Part shown: positions 1 to 10,698 of the stretch, one piece after another
How the letters are laid out: each line of letters opens with the position of its first letter
Position numbering within the stretch: the first letter of the stretch is position 1
From: Synergistaceae bacterium
Lineage (GTDB): Bacteria > Synergistota > Synergistia > Synergistales > Synergistaceae
Direction: 5' to 3'
DNA: 64,000 bases
Assembly: GCA_031269245.1 (NCBI GenBank)
Contig: JAISZL010000069.1
Span: 1 to 64,000, forward strand
Position numbers and translations under genes: made by a program
Notes under the pieces: generated by a model
Told to the model about the DNA's origin: nothing
What the model saw: the letters and a program-made list of their open reading frames with translations, nothing else
The model's database searches: none

Positions 1-8
1 TTTTACTC

Positions 9-121
9 ATGCCAATTCGTGATCAATAGGCTGCTTTTGATGCGGCTCTCGCGGCTACCCAAACCTGTTTTTTTACACTTCACCCTTCAAACATTTGAGA
101 CATTTGATTGCAAATTGATTG
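9..121 (+). repeat. Dispersed MITE-like intergenic repeat, copy 1
   Basis: ATGCCAATTCGTGATCAATAGG ... AAACCTGTTTTTTTACACTTCACCCTTC ... TTTGATTGCAAATTGATTG; same ends and core as copies at 9944 and 30745. Confidence 0.65.
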
Positions 122-329
122 CCGGCCGGCAGGGCGTAGAAATATTACGGACGTCAAATACATCAAAGATGGATGAAATACAGCGAAAAGCTATAGTTTC
201 TTAAAGAACAACGAGTTATAATCATAATGAGTAAAAAATATTCTTGCAAGCTTCCTTGAGGTGCGGAGCGATATGCGAGATTTATCGTTTGCCGCATGGC
301 CGGTAAAAATGACAATTAGGGGTGAAGTT

Positions 330-3300
330 ATGTTTAAGAATTTAAGCTTAAGGACGAAAATTTTTTCACTGGTCTCCTCGGTCGTTATCGTGTCCTTTCT
401 CATTCTTACGCTGGTCGTATCCAACATAGCTTATGAAATGGCCAAAAAGAACGCGTTCAGCTTGGCTCAGGAGACGGCGGACAAGTACAAAAACGAGATC
501 AAATCCGAGCTTCAGGGTGCCAGGATAACCGCTGAGACGCTTTCGACGGTATTTGAGACGCTGAAGGAACACGATCTCACCGACAGGGACATGATGAACG
601 ACATCCTGAGAAACACCCTGTCGAAGAAGGAGTACATAACCGCGTTTTGCGTAGCTTATGACCCGGACGCGCTGGACGGGAAGGACCTTCTCTTCGCGGG
701 GAAGAGGCCCGCCTATGACGATACCGGAAGATACGCCCCTTACTGGAACAAACTTGGCGACAACATCGACGTGGAGCCTCTGTACGACATAGATATCGCC
801 GACTGGTACGTCGTCCCGAAAAACGAGTTGCACGAATATATCACCGACCCGTACCCATATGAAGTTCAGGGGCGTCCGGTGATGTTGGCGAGCATGGTCT
901 TCCCGATCATGTACAAGGGGAAATTTATAGGGATAATCGCGTCCGATTTTCTTCTCGACAAGCTGCAGGAGATGATATCGAAGGTCAATCCTCATGGGCA
1001 GGGGGGATTCACGGAGATCTTGTCAAACGCCGGAGCCATCGTCGCGCACCCCAACAAGCCTCATTTGGGCAAGGATCTGACGGAAGCGCTGGCATACGAG
1101 ATGCTGACGTTTAACCGCTCTAAGGTCGATGAGGCCATAAGGCACGCTGACGAATATATAGCCCAAAACCCCCTCCAGGACCCGGGCGACGAGGAGCGGG
1201 CCGAGGCATTGGCCAATATTGAGCGGTTTGTGGATAGCTTGAGGGGGTACGCGAAAAGCTCCGGCGCCGCCGCGCTGGACCTGTCATTGCTGACGCCGGA
1301 TCTGGCCGAAGCGATGCTCAATGCGGATCCGGCCAGACTTCAGGATGCGATGGATGCGAAGAGTGCCGTCAAAAACGGCGAGATGTATATTTCGAGCAGC
1401 AGGGAATATTACACGGTATATAATCCGATTCGGTTCAGCGGCGTTACGACCCCGTGGTCGGTCGCGGTCAGCATCCCCATGACGAAGATTCTGGACGACG
1501 CGAGCGGCATCAGGAATTACGTCATGATGGTATCAGTGATGGCCGTATGCATAATCTCCTTAATCCTTTACATAATAGCGAAAAACGTCACGATGCCGAT
1601 ACTCACTCTCTCCAACACGGCTAAAATACTGGGAGAGGGAAATTTTGAAGTCGAAGTGCCGTTGATTCAGGCGAACGACGAAATAGGCGCACTGTCGAGG
1701 GCGTTCAAGTTCATGGCCGAGAAGATAAACAACCTCGTCAAGGAGATGCAGGAGTACGCCAAGACACTCGAGGAAAAGAACGTTTATCTGAACAGGCTGA
1801 ACGAGCTGAAGGACGAGTTCCTGGCAAACACGTCGCATGAACTGCGCACTCCCATCAATGGGATCATAGGCATAATAGAGTCCATGATAGACGGCGCGGC
1901 GGGTCCTATGACAGACGAGCAGAAGTACAACATGGTGATCGTCTCCAACAGCGGCAAGCGCCTGTCCCACATGATCAACGACATACTGGATTTCACCAAG
2001 CTGAAGAACAAGGAAATTACGCTTCAGCTCAAGCCTCTTGACCTGAAGACGATAGCCGACACGGTCATCACGCTGTCGAAGCCATTGATCAAGGGGAAGG
2101 ACGTAGCGCTGATAAACGAGATCGACGGTTCCCTCGGGATGATAAGCGCGGATGAGAACAGAATTCAGCAGATATTGTACAACCTGATCGGAAACGCGAT
2201 AAAGTTCACCGAAAGGGGAACTGTCAAGGTCTCCGCCGAGGTCTCGGGCGATATGACCGCGGTTTCGGTGGAGGATACAGGAATCGGCATCTCCGAGGAT
2301 AAATTCGAGCGGATATTCGAGTCGTTCGAGCAGGCCGACGGTTCCACGGCGAGGGAGTACGGGGGGACGGGCCTGGGCCTGTCGATAACTAAGAAGATCG
2401 TCGAGCTGCACGGAGGGACGATAACAGTCGAGTCGCGCCTAGGCGAGGGCTCCAAATTCACGTTCACCGTGCCCGTGTCGGACGTGAGTGGCGAGGGAGC
2501 TCCGTCGGTAGAGGGTCCTTCGTCGATTATAGATATAGAGGATTTCGCCCCGCGCGGCATGGACGAAGCGCGCGAACATGGCGCGGCGTCCGCCGAGGGG
2601 AGTTACAGGATACTCGTCGTTGACGACGAGCCAGTGAACATACAGGTTTTGTCGAATCTGCTGTCGATGCGGAATTACTCGGTCTTCAAGGCGTACAACG
2701 GGTTGGAGGCCCTAAGCATGATAGATGACGGGGGAGAGTTCGATCTGATCCTCCTGGACGTCATGATGCCCAAGATGTCGGGATACGAGGTCTGTATGCG
2801 CCTCAGGGAGAATCACTCGCTCTTTGACCTGCCGATAGTGATGCTCACGGCGAAGAACCAGATTCAGGACGTCGTTCTGGGGTTCCAGTCCGGCGCAAAC
2901 GATTACATACAAAAACCATTCGACAAGGAGGAGTTGCTGGCCCGCGTTAGGACGCTTCTCGAACTGAAGGGCGCCATGTTCGCGGCCATGGCCGCGAACA
3001 AGGCCAAGAGCCTCTTTTTGGCCAACATGAGTCATGAGATCCGCACCCCGCTGAACGCCGTGATAGGGCTGACCAACCTCCTGCTCAACACGTCCATGGA
3101 CGGACGCCAGAGGGATTATGCCGAGAAGATGCGCCGCGCGTCGGTCGCGCTATTGGGTATCGTCAACGACATACTCGACTTTGCCAAAGCCGACGCGGGT
3201 GATATGAAACTGGAACGAGTCTCGTTCGATATAAGGAGGATGTTCGACGACCTCACGATATTTTTCAGCGAACGGAACGCCGAATCGGACATAGCCCTTC

Positions 3301-4148
3301 GCTTCGAGCTGGACCCGTCCCTCCCCTCCGAACTCATAGGGGATCCGCTCAGGCTCCAGCAGATCTTCATCAACTTGGTCGACAACGCGTACAAGTTTAC
3401 GGAGCGCGGCTCCATCACGGTGCGCGCTGAGGTTGTCGAACGCGGACGGGACGAAGCGACGATTGCCTTCGCGGTGGAGGACACCGGCATCGGCATGAGC
3501 CGGGATCATATTGACAAGATGTTCGCGGCATTCAACCAGGCCGACAACTCCTCGACGCGCAAATACGGCGGGACGGGAATCGGACTTGCCATAACGAGGC
3601 AGATGGTGGAGCTGATGGGCGGGACGATCAGCGTGGAGAGCGAGGAGGGCAAGGGTACTGTATTCGGTTTTTCATGCGGGTTCGAGCTCCCCGGGCGCGA
3701 TGAGGTCGCGGAGGATGCCTCCGCGGGTGAGGGTGAGGCCGACGAAAACGCCGTGTTGCGCGGCATGAGGGTTTTGTTGGTCGAGGACAACGAGATCAAC
3801 GCCATGATAGCTACGGAGCTCCTGAGCGCCGTGGGCGTCGAAGTCACCGCGGCTCAGAACGGCCATGAAGCCCTGGATCGCTTAAAGGAGGCTGCCAGGA
3901 CTGACGGAAAGCCTCCCTTTGACCTCGTGCTGATGGACCTTCAGATGCCGGTGATGGATGGATACGAGGCCACCAGGATAATCAGGGGGATGCCGGAGTA
4001 CAACGACATGCCGATCTACGCGCTGACGGCCCACGCCTTCCCGGAGGAGCGAGAGCGCTGCTTCTCGCTCGGCATGAAGGACCACCTGACCAAACCGATC
4101 GACGTGGAGTCCTTCTACGGGGCACTGCGGGAGGCTGTTGTCTCCTGA
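330..4148 (+). CDS. Large hybrid sensor histidine kinase (Cache-like sensor, HAMP, HisKA-HATPase-REC-HisKA-HATPase-REC)
   Basis: Two H-boxes ([18 protein letters not shown]), two G-box sets ([18 protein letters not shown]), two REC domains ([30 protein letters not shown]); start at the internal ATG after ggggtga. Confidence 0.93.
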   Translation: MFKNLSLRTKIFSLVSSVVIVSFLILTLVVSNIAYEMAKKNAFSLAQETADKYKNEIKSELQGARITAETLSTVFETLKEHDLTDRDMMNDILRNTLSKKEYITAFCVAYDPDALDGKDLLFAGKRPAYDDTGRYAPYWNKLGDNIDVEPLYDIDIADWYVVPKNELHEYITDPYPYEVQGRPVMLASMVFPIMYKGKFIGIIASDFLLDKLQEMISKVNPHGQGGFTEILSNAGAIVAHPNKPHLGKDLTEALAYEMLTFNRSKVDEAIRHADEYIAQNPLQDPGDEERAEALANIERFVDSLRGYAKSSGAAALDLSLLTPDLAEAMLNADPARLQDAMDAKSAVKNGEMYISSSREYYTVYNPIRFSGVTTPWSVAVSIPMTKILDDASGIRNYVMMVSVMAVCIISLILYIIAKNVTMPILTLSNTAKILGEGNFEVEVPLIQANDEIGALSRAFKFMAEKINNLVKEMQEYAKTLEEKNVYLNRLNELKDEFLANTSHELRTPINGIIGIIESMIDGAAGPMTDEQKYNMVIVSNSGKRLSHMINDILDFTKLKNKEITLQLKPLDLKTIADTVITLSKPLIKGKDVALINEIDGSLGMISADENRIQQILYNLIGNAIKFTERGTVKVSAEVSGDMTAVSVEDTGIGISEDKFERIFESFEQADGSTAREYGGTGLGLSITKKIVELHGGTITVESRLGEGSKFTFTVPVSDVSGEGAPSVEGPSSIIDIEDFAPRGMDEAREHGAASAEGSYRILVVDDEPVNIQVLSNLLSMRNYSVFKAYNGLEALSMIDDGGEFDLILLDVMMPKMSGYEVCMRLRENHSLFDLPIVMLTAKNQIQDVVLGFQSGANDYIQKPFDKEELLARVRTLLELKGAMFAAMAANKAKSLFLANMSHEIRTPLNAVIGLTNLLLNTSMDGRQRDYAEKMRRASVALLGIVNDILDFAKADAGDMKLERVSFDIRRMFDDLTIFFSERNAESDIALRFELDPSLPSELIGDPLRLQQIFINLVDNAYKFTERGSITVRAEVVERGRDEATIAFAVEDTGIGMSRDHIDKMFAAFNQADNSSTRKYGGTGIGLAITRQMVELMGGTISVESEEGKGTVFGFSCGFELPGRDEVAEDASAGEGEADENAVLRGMRVLLVEDNEINAMIATELLSAVGVEVTAAQNGHEALDRLKEAARTDGKPPFDLVLMDLQMPVMDGYEATRIIRGMPEYNDMPIYALTAHAFPEERERCFSLGMKDHLTKPIDVESFYGALREAVVS

Positions 4149-4201
4149 ACCTGGTTGATACCAGTTTTGTTTCATCGTAAAATTTCCGCGGGGGTATTTG
4201 G

Positions 4202-5083
4202 ATGCGTTTAACCACCGTCGTATCTGGGGACGCCGAGGTATGCGCGCTCGTGGCGCGCCAAGGGCTCATAGCAGTGGAGGATGTCAACGGGGAACTGGGG
4301 GTTTCGTGGGAGACAGATCTCTTTGAGCTCATCAGGCGAAATAAAATTCCCGAGATGACTGGATGGTTCAACGACGGGGGCCGCGAGGAGATAGAATCGC
4401 TGAAGGGCTGTGTCCTGCCGTTTGGCGAGGCGCGCTATGCCCCCCTCTATCGCGGCCCCCGGAAGATATTCGGGATAGGGCTCAACTACGCCGATCACGC
4501 CGGAGACCTCTTTGAGGATGCCCCCACCGGGATACCGGCGAGTTTCTTTAAGCCGGCCACGGCGATCATAGGACACGGCGACGAGATAAAGATCCCGCTT
4601 CAATCGCGGAAGACCACCGCCGAAGCGGAGCTTGGGGTCATCATCGGGAGGGATTGCTCGAACATAGAGCGCGAGGACTGGCTTGATTACGTGGCCGGGT
4701 TCACGGCGATAATAGACATAACAGCGGAGGACATCCTCCGCTTGAATCCGCGCTATTTGACCCACGCCAAGAGTTTCGAGACGTTCTTCAGCTTCGGTCC
4801 TCATCTGGTGACGCCGGACGAGATACCGGACGTATCCGCGCTTCGCGTGCGTACGGTGTTGAACGGCCGCGTTCACGCGGAGAACGTTGTGGCTAACATG
4901 ACGTTTCCCCCGGACTTCCTGGTGGCGTTTCACTCCAAGGTATTCCGGTGGCAGCCGGGGGATATCCTCTCGACCGGCACCCCGAGAGCCGCGCGCATTC
5001 AGCGCGGCGACGTCGCGGAGTGCCGCATCGATGGCTTCGAGCCCTTGAAAAATCCGGTGGCGGACGAGGGACAGCATCCTTAA
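4202..5083 (+). CDS. Fumarylacetoacetate hydrolase family protein
   Basis: Motifs KIFGIGLNYADHA, FFKPATAIIGHGDEI, AEAELGVIIGRDC, GDILSTGTP. Confidence 0.92.
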   Translation: MRLTTVVSGDAEVCALVARQGLIAVEDVNGELGVSWETDLFELIRRNKIPEMTGWFNDGGREEIESLKGCVLPFGEARYAPLYRGPRKIFGIGLNYADHAGDLFEDAPTGIPASFFKPATAIIGHGDEIKIPLQSRKTTAEAELGVIIGRDCSNIEREDWLDYVAGFTAIIDITAEDILRLNPRYLTHAKSFETFFSFGPHLVTPDEIPDVSALRVRTVLNGRVHAENVVANMTFPPDFLVAFHSKVFRWQPGDILSTGTPRAARIQRGDVAECRIDGFEPLKNPVADEGQHP

Positions 5084-5213
5084 AATAAAATGCTGTATCC
5101 GGCGATGACGGACATAACAAATGGACCGGTCGCCGTCAGGATTCAAAGAGCCGCGAATTTGCGAAAACCCCTGTCAAGGACACTTGATATCCCTCGAAAC
5201 ACAGGCAAGACCG

Positions 5214-5262
5214 AGGGGTTTTGCCCCGAACCCCGCAAGGGGACCAGCCCCCTCGACCCCTA
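5214..5262 (+). repeat. Double-hairpin dispersed repeat, copy A
   Basis: GAGGGGTTTTGCCCCGAACCCCGCAAGGGGACCAGCCCCCTCGACCCC; matches the reverse complement of 21382-21430. Confidence 0.6.
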
Positions 5263-6480
5263 CTCCGGCGTCTTTCTTCTGCTCTTGGGCAGGATGTCGG
5301 GCGACGACTCGTCCCATATCGTGTAAAAGCCCTCGGCATCGGGGCTCTTGGCGGCGCCCAGGAAGTCTATCGCCGCCGCGCCTGCGATTCTCGAGGACCT
5401 CAATGAATCGGCGTTGAGGCCGGCGTGGTTGAACCTGTCGCTCGACCCGGCGTAGACCACCTCGATCAGCCTATGGCCCCTCTGGCCGGTGGACGAGACC
5501 CACGTCGGCGCGACGGAGACGCGGGAGATACGCGCGCGTTCCCCGTCGCGCGCGACGTCGACCGCGAGGACGACGCTCCTCTCGCGCGGCTTCGCCCGCT
5601 GATGCGAGACAAAGTTGCCCAGGGAATAAGCGACGAGGGCGTAACCCGCGTCGGAGCTCGTCACCTCGATTGGCTGAAGCACATGGGGGTGAGTGCCGAT
5701 AACGATGTTCGCTCCGCCCTCAACGCAGAGCGAGGCGATCTCCCGCGCGCGCTTCGTTGGGACGAACTGGTACTCGTTTCCCCAGTGAAAAAAAGCCGCC
5801 GTCATGTCCGGGCTCAACGCGCGCGCGCTTTCGAGACCCCGCTTGACAGCCTCGTCGGATATTATGTTAAGATACACGTCTTCGGAACTCACGTCTCCGG
5901 ATGCGCTCGACTTGAACGGCGTGTTGCTCCCGTAGGAGAAGTTGACGAACGCCCAGCGCAGGCCACCGTACTCCACCAGCAGAGCCTCGTTCGGCTTGAC
6001 GCCCCCATAAGCCAGTCCTGTCCAGGAGATGCCCGCCTCGTCCAGTACCTCAGTGGTTCTCTTAGCCCCGGAAACGCCCCTGTCGAGTATGTGATTGTTG
6101 GCCAGGGTAACGACACTGACTCCCATGCCGAGGACCGCTGAGGCCAACTCGTCGGGTGTGTTGAAGGACGGGTATCCGGCGAACTTTTTCCTCTCTCCCG
6201 CGAAGACGGTCTCCAGGTTCCCCGCCGCCAGAGCGTCGTGAAACAGGGGCTTCACCCTGCGGAACTGCGGGGAGAAGTCCCACGACGCCCCCCTTCTCGC
6301 TCCCTCCAACTGCTCGGCGTGGGCCATGATGTCTCCGATGAAGACGACGCGGACTGTGCCTGCCGGGCGCGGCGAAGCCTCCGCCGCGCCCGGCGGCATA
6401 TGGCGCGCCAGCGAAACGGCGCAGAGCATCAGCAAAAACGACGCCCAAAAACGCTCTTTCATCATCAAACCGTTCACCAC
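5260..6480 (-). CDS. CapA family protein (poly-gamma-glutamate synthesis-like metallophosphatase), secreted
   Basis: VVFIGDIMAH, GNLETVFAG, ANNHILDRG, GTHPHVLQPIE motifs; N-terminal signal sequence. Confidence 0.9.
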   Translation of the reverse strand: MVNGLMMKERFWASFLLMLCAVSLARHMPPGAAEASPRPAGTVRVVFIGDIMAHAEQLEGARRGASWDFSPQFRRVKPLFHDALAAGNLETVFAGERKKFAGYPSFNTPDELASAVLGMGVSVVTLANNHILDRGVSGAKRTTEVLDEAGISWTGLAYGGVKPNEALLVEYGGLRWAFVNFSYGSNTPFKSSASGDVSSEDVYLNIISDEAVKRGLESARALSPDMTAAFFHWGNEYQFVPTKRAREIASLCVEGGANIVIGTHPHVLQPIEVTSSDAGYALVAYSLGNFVSHQRAKPRERSVVLAVDVARDGERARISRVSVAPTWVSSTGQRGHRLIEVVYAGSSDRFNHAGLNADSLRSSRIAGAAAIDFLGAAKSPDAEGFYTIWDESSPDILPKSRRKTPE

Positions 6481-6707
6481 CTTAAGGGCAAGGATTCAAG
6501 CCACTCCCCGAACCGCGTTTCTCGCATATAGACATAATGCCCCACCCAATTTACTCCTGGAGATATTATCCCATATATCTATCAATTTAGCGTCTGCCGC
6601 ACAGCCCTAAATTTTCTTGGCTCAGGTCCGCGGACGTTTCCGTCGGCGACGTGATCGTGCCGAATGCCGTCGAATACGAATAACCACTGTTGATTTCTCT
6701 TAACCTG

Positions 6708-6737
6708 TTGACATTGGATATATATCTGGCGTAAAGT
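6708..6737 (+). promoter_or_regulatory. Putative sigma70 promoter for the riboswitch-nrdDG transcript
   Basis: TTGACA (6708-6713), 18-bp spacer, TAAAGT (6732-6737). Confidence 0.45.
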
Positions 6738-6930
6738 GTTTTAACTTGAGCCCGGGCGGCGATAGGGAAGCCGGAGGAGTTTTTCGGAAAATCCGGCGCG
6801 GTACCCGCCACTGTAGGCCTGACGAACCGGCAGCGGCCACTGGTTTTGTGAGAGATCGGGAAGGCGCCGGAGAGGACGAGGGATAGCCAGGAGACCTGCC
6901 GTTTTGGGCGATTGCTTGTATCAGGCGAGA
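6738..6930 (+). promoter_or_regulatory. Cobalamin (B12) riboswitch
   Basis: GGGAAGCCGG...AAAATCCGGCGCGGTACCCGCCACTGTAGGCC...AGCCAGGAGACCTGCC: B12-box and core motifs in the correct order; outer boundaries approximate. Confidence 0.93.
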
Positions 6931-7053
6931 GATTTTTCGCGTTTCTCGAGCCATCCCGCGGGAGAACGGGGTACAGGGCGGCGCAAAGCCGCTGTTTGGC
7001 CTTTGGATCGCGCGCGGGCGCGGTTCAATTTTTTTTGCATGGAGGAGTAATTT

Positions 7054-9381
7054 GTGATAAGGACGATTCGCAAGCGCGACGGAAGACAGGTTGGGTACGA
7101 CAGGGCGAAGATCGCGAGCGCGATATTGAAGGCGTTCAGGGCGACGGGAGAGGAGAGTATAGCGCACGGCGAACCAGCGCACGAGCGGGTCGCCAGGATG
7201 GTGGAGGAGAGGATGGAGGCCTCGGGGCTCATAACGCCGTCTGTCGAGCAGATACAAGACGTGGTCGAGGCGTCGCTGATCGGCTGCGGTTGCATCGCCA
7301 CGGCCCGCGCTTACATACTTTACCGCGCCGAGCGCACTCGCGTCCGCGAGATGAAGGCGTCGCTAATGAAGACGTATGAGGACATCGCCTTCAAGAGCGC
7401 CGTCGAGTGCGACATAAAGCGCGAGAACGCCAACATCGACGCCGACACCCCGATGGGCACCATGCTCAAGTACGGTTCTGAGGGCGCGAAGAAGTTCTAC
7501 GAGATGTTCGTCATCGACCCGCGCTTCGTCGAGGCCCACAAATCCGGCGACATCCACATTCACGACCTGGACTTCTACACGCTGACCACTACCTGCTGCC
7601 AGATCGACCTCATCAAGCTCTTCGACGGCGGTTTCTCCACCGGACACGGCGTCCTCCGCGAGCCGAACGACATCGCCTCGTACTCGGCCCTAGCCTGCAT
7701 AGCCATACAGAGCAACCAGAACGACCAGCACGGCGGTCAGAGCATCGTCAACTTCGACTACGCGATGGCCCTGGGGGTCGCCAAGACCTACGCGAAAAAA
7801 TACCGCGAGTTCCTCAAGATATCGCTCTCCCTGCTCGCTCCCGGCCTCCCGGAGGAGGAGGCCGGGGCCATCGTCTCGCGCCTGGAGAGGAGAAACCTGT
7901 CCGTCTTCATGGGCGGGGGCGGAGGCGCGGAGGAGGGGCGGGCTGAGTTGATGGAGGCTGGGTTGGACGAGGCGGCGGCGGACCGGGCGCTGCGCTTCTC
8001 GCTCGAACACGCGCTCTCCTCGACGGAGCGGGCGGCTTATCAGGCGATGGAGGGGCTCATCCACAACCTCAACACCATGCACTCCCGGGCCGGCGCTCAG
8101 ACGCCGTTCTCGTCGATCAACTACGGCATGGACACGTCGCCCGAGGGACGGCTCGCGATCCGAGCGCTCCTCTTAGCCACGGAGGCGGGGCTGGGCAACG
8201 GCGAGACCCCGATATTCCCGATACAGATATTCCGCGTGAAGGCCGGGGTCAGCTTCAACCCCGGCGACCCGAACTACGACCTCTTCCAGCTCGCGTGCAG
8301 GGTGTCGTCCAAGAGGCTCTTCCCGAACTTCTCGTTCCTCGACGCGCCGTTCAACGCCCGCTACTACGTCCCGGGGAGGCCGGAGACGGAGATCGCCTAC
8401 ATGGGGTGCCGCACGAGGGTGATAGCGAACGCGCACGACCCGGGGCGCGAGATAAGCAACGGACGCGGCAACCTGAGCTTCACGACGGTGAACCTGCCGC
8501 GCATCGCCATAAGGGCCCGCGGGAGCATCCCGGCTTTTTTCTCGGAGCTCGAGTCGAAGCTGGACATGGTGATACTCCAGCTGATGGAGCGCTACAGAAT
8601 CCAGTGCGCGCGCCGCGTCCGCAACTATCCGTTCCTGATGGGCCAGGGCATATGGCTCGACAGCGACACCCTCGGATGGAACGACGAGGTGGGCCCGGTG
8701 TTGAGGCACGGCACGCTCTCCGTGGGCTTCATCGGTCTGGCGGAGGCGCTGAAATCCCTGACCGGAGCTCATCACGGCGAGAGCGAGTCGTCCCAGGCGT
8801 TAGGGCTCGACATAGTTAAATTCATGCGCGAGCGCACGGACCGCGAGACTGAGACCTCAGGGCTCAACTTCACGCTCCTGGCGACCCCGGCCGAGGGTCT
8901 TTCCGGCCGTTTCGTCCGCCTGGACGAGGCGGAGTTCGGCCCCATAGCGGGCGTGACCGACCGCGATTACTACACCAACAGCTTTCACGTCCCGGTCCAC
9001 TACGGCATAAAGGCCGCCCGGAAGATCGCGATAGAGGGTCCGTATCACGAGCTGACCAACGCTGGGCATATAACCTACGTGGAGTTGGACGGCGACGCCT
9101 CGCGGAACCTGGAGGCGTTCGAGCGGGTCGTCCGCTTCATGGCCGAAAGCGGCGTCGGCTACGGTTCGATCAACCATCCCGTCGACCGAGACCCGGTCTG
9201 CGGATACAACGGGATAATCGGCGACCACTGCCCGAAGTGCGGCAGGGCGGAGGGCGACGGCGTCAGCTCCGCCAGGTTCGAGCGCATAAGGCGGATCACA
9301 GGATACCTGGTCGGAACAGTCGAGCGCTTCAACGACGCCAAGCGCGCGGAGGAGCGCGACCGGGTGAAGCACGGGATATGA
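7054..9381 (+). CDS. nrdD: Anaerobic (class III) ribonucleoside-triphosphate reductase
   Basis: N-terminal ATP-cone, C-terminal zinc-site CGYNGIIGDHCPKCG and RRITGYLVG glycyl-radical region; GTG start with GGAGGAG RBS. Confidence 0.95.
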   Translation: MIRTIRKRDGRQVGYDRAKIASAILKAFRATGEESIAHGEPAHERVARMVEERMEASGLITPSVEQIQDVVEASLIGCGCIATARAYILYRAERTRVREMKASLMKTYEDIAFKSAVECDIKRENANIDADTPMGTMLKYGSEGAKKFYEMFVIDPRFVEAHKSGDIHIHDLDFYTLTTTCCQIDLIKLFDGGFSTGHGVLREPNDIASYSALACIAIQSNQNDQHGGQSIVNFDYAMALGVAKTYAKKYREFLKISLSLLAPGLPEEEAGAIVSRLERRNLSVFMGGGGGAEEGRAELMEAGLDEAAADRALRFSLEHALSSTERAAYQAMEGLIHNLNTMHSRAGAQTPFSSINYGMDTSPEGRLAIRALLLATEAGLGNGETPIFPIQIFRVKAGVSFNPGDPNYDLFQLACRVSSKRLFPNFSFLDAPFNARYYVPGRPETEIAYMGCRTRVIANAHDPGREISNGRGNLSFTTVNLPRIAIRARGSIPAFFSELESKLDMVILQLMERYRIQCARRVRNYPFLMGQGIWLDSDTLGWNDEVGPVLRHGTLSVGFIGLAEALKSLTGAHHGESESSQALGLDIVKFMRERTDRETETSGLNFTLLATPAEGLSGRFVRLDEAEFGPIAGVTDRDYYTNSFHVPVHYGIKAARKIAIEGPYHELTNAGHITYVELDGDASRNLEAFERVVRFMAESGVGYGSINHPVDRDPVCGYNGIIGDHCPKCGRAEGDGVSSARFERIRRITGYLVGTVERFNDAKRAEERDRVKHGI

Positions 9382-9866
9382 GGCATGAAAAACGCGCGGC
9401 CATGCGCCTGAGCGGGATAGTGGAGGAGTCCATCGTGGACGGTCCGGGGGTGAGGTACGTCGTCTTCACCCAGGGCTGTCCCCATCGCTGCCCTGGCTGC
9501 CACAACCCCCAGACTCACGACAGGGACGGGGGGTACGAGATCGGCGCCGCGGAGCTGACGGAGAAGTTCAAGCGGTCGGCCGCGGAAAACCCCCTTTTGA
9601 GCGGCGTCACCATCTCCGGCGGCGAGCCTTTCATCCAGGCGCGCTGTCTCGTCCCGTTCGCGGAGGCCGTCCGAATAGCCGGTTACGATCTATGGATATA
9701 TACCGGTTACGTCATGGAGGAGATAACGGCCCGCGCCGACAGGGACGAGATGGCGCTTCTGGCCCGGGCCGACGCGCTGGTGGACGGCCCATTCGTCGAG
9801 GAGCTGCGAACGCTGGAGCGGCGCTTCATAGGCAGCTCGAACCAGAGGATCATCAAGCTCTCATGA
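9378..9866 (+). CDS. nrdG: Anaerobic RNR activating protein (radical SAM)
   Basis: CPHRCPGC (CX3CX2C), GGEPF; ATGA overlap with nrdD. Confidence 0.94.
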   Translation: MRHEKRAAMRLSGIVEESIVDGPGVRYVVFTQGCPHRCPGCHNPQTHDRDGGYEIGAAELTEKFKRSAAENPLLSGVTISGGEPFIQARCLVPFAEAVRIAGYDLWIYTGYVMEEITARADRDEMALLARADALVDGPFVEELRTLERRFIGSSNQRIIKLS

Positions 9867-9897
9867 CCCGATGCGCCGAAAAAACAACGGGAGATCC

Positions 9898-9944
9898 AGG
9901 AGGAGTCCTCCTCCTGGCGGGTGCGGGCGGAGCCCGCGGTTTTA
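9898..9944 (-). repeat. Double-hairpin dispersed repeat, copy B (terminator-like after nrdG)
   Basis: CCAGGAGGAGTCCTCCTCCTGGCGGGTGCGGGCGGAGCCCGCGGTTTT; matches the reverse complement of 21319-21366 with compensatory stem changes. Confidence 0.65.
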
Positions 9945-10042
9945 TACCAATTTGAAATCAAATGCCTAAAGGGTGAAGCGTTAAAACAGGTTTGATCAAC
10001 CATTCAGCATTGTCAAACACAGCCTGTTGATCGCGAATAGGT
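9944..10042 (-). repeat. MITE-like intergenic repeat, copy 2
   Basis: ATACCAATTTGAAATCAAATGCCTAAAGGGTGAAGCGTTAAAACAGG ... CTGTTGATCGCGAATAGG. Confidence 0.75.
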
Positions 10043-10050
10043 CCAAGCGA

Positions 10051-10075
10051 TCGGGGCGCCACTGGGCGCCCCGAT
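10051..10075. terminator. GC-rich hairpin downstream of the superoxide reductase gene
   Basis: ATCGGGGCGCC ACT GGGCGCCCCGAT palindrome. Confidence 0.5.
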
Positions 10076-10112
10076 AAAGTTAAAATATTTTGACGACAGT
10101 GTTTATTTGGTG

Positions 10113-10505
10113 TCAGCTCACCGCTATCGTCCTGGAGCTCTCCCACAGGCCGTGGATGTTGCAGTAGCTCTGCGCGGCCAGCGTGCCGCTCGAGGAGAGC
10201 TTCACGATGACCGAGCCGAACGGGTCGGCGAACGCCGGTCCGGGGCGCTCCGCGTTCGCGGTGTCCCCGTGAGCGTCGAAGGACAGGTTCGCGAGTTCGA
10301 TGGCGAATTTCCCCCCGTCCGGCACGAACAGGAGCTTTATCCACTCGATGTGATGAGCCGCCGTGTTGGGATGGGCGATCTCACGCCCGACGCAGAGACC
10401 GACCTTGAACGCCTCTCCCGCTTTTACGCTCTCCGGTGCCTCGATCACCGGTACGTGCTTCTCGCCCTTCCAATCTCCGCTTTGAACAAAATCCCCCAGT
10501 TTCAT
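10113..10505 (-). CDS. Superoxide reductase (neelaredoxin type, no desulforedoxin domain)
   Basis: EKHVPVIEAP, HPNTAAHHIEWIKL, YCNIHGLWE: Fe-ligand His/Cys motifs of superoxide reductase. Confidence 0.93.
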   Translation of the reverse strand: MKLGDFVQSGDWKGEKHVPVIEAPESVKAGEAFKVGLCVGREIAHPNTAAHHIEWIKLLFVPDGGKFAIELANLSFDAHGDTANAERPGPAFADPFGSVIVKLSSSGTLAAQSYCNIHGLWESSRTIAVS

Positions 10506-10698
10506 CGCTGTTACCTCCCTTTTCTTGCGCGCGCGCCCGCCAGCGCACGCGCGCGGTTAAATAACACCATACCCCATATAATAAAGCATCGTCAGAGCTA
10601 TTTCACGCGGAAATTTGAAAAAGTTTCAAGTCCTTCACGCCCTTATCATCCGCCGCCGCCGAACGCGGGCAGGCGGGCCGCAAGTCCGGGGAAGCGGC

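Noticed and set aside
5090-5417. Small plus-strand ORFs after the FAH gene
   Set aside because: They cover the double-hairpin repeat and the antisense of the capA-like gene; no coding evidence.
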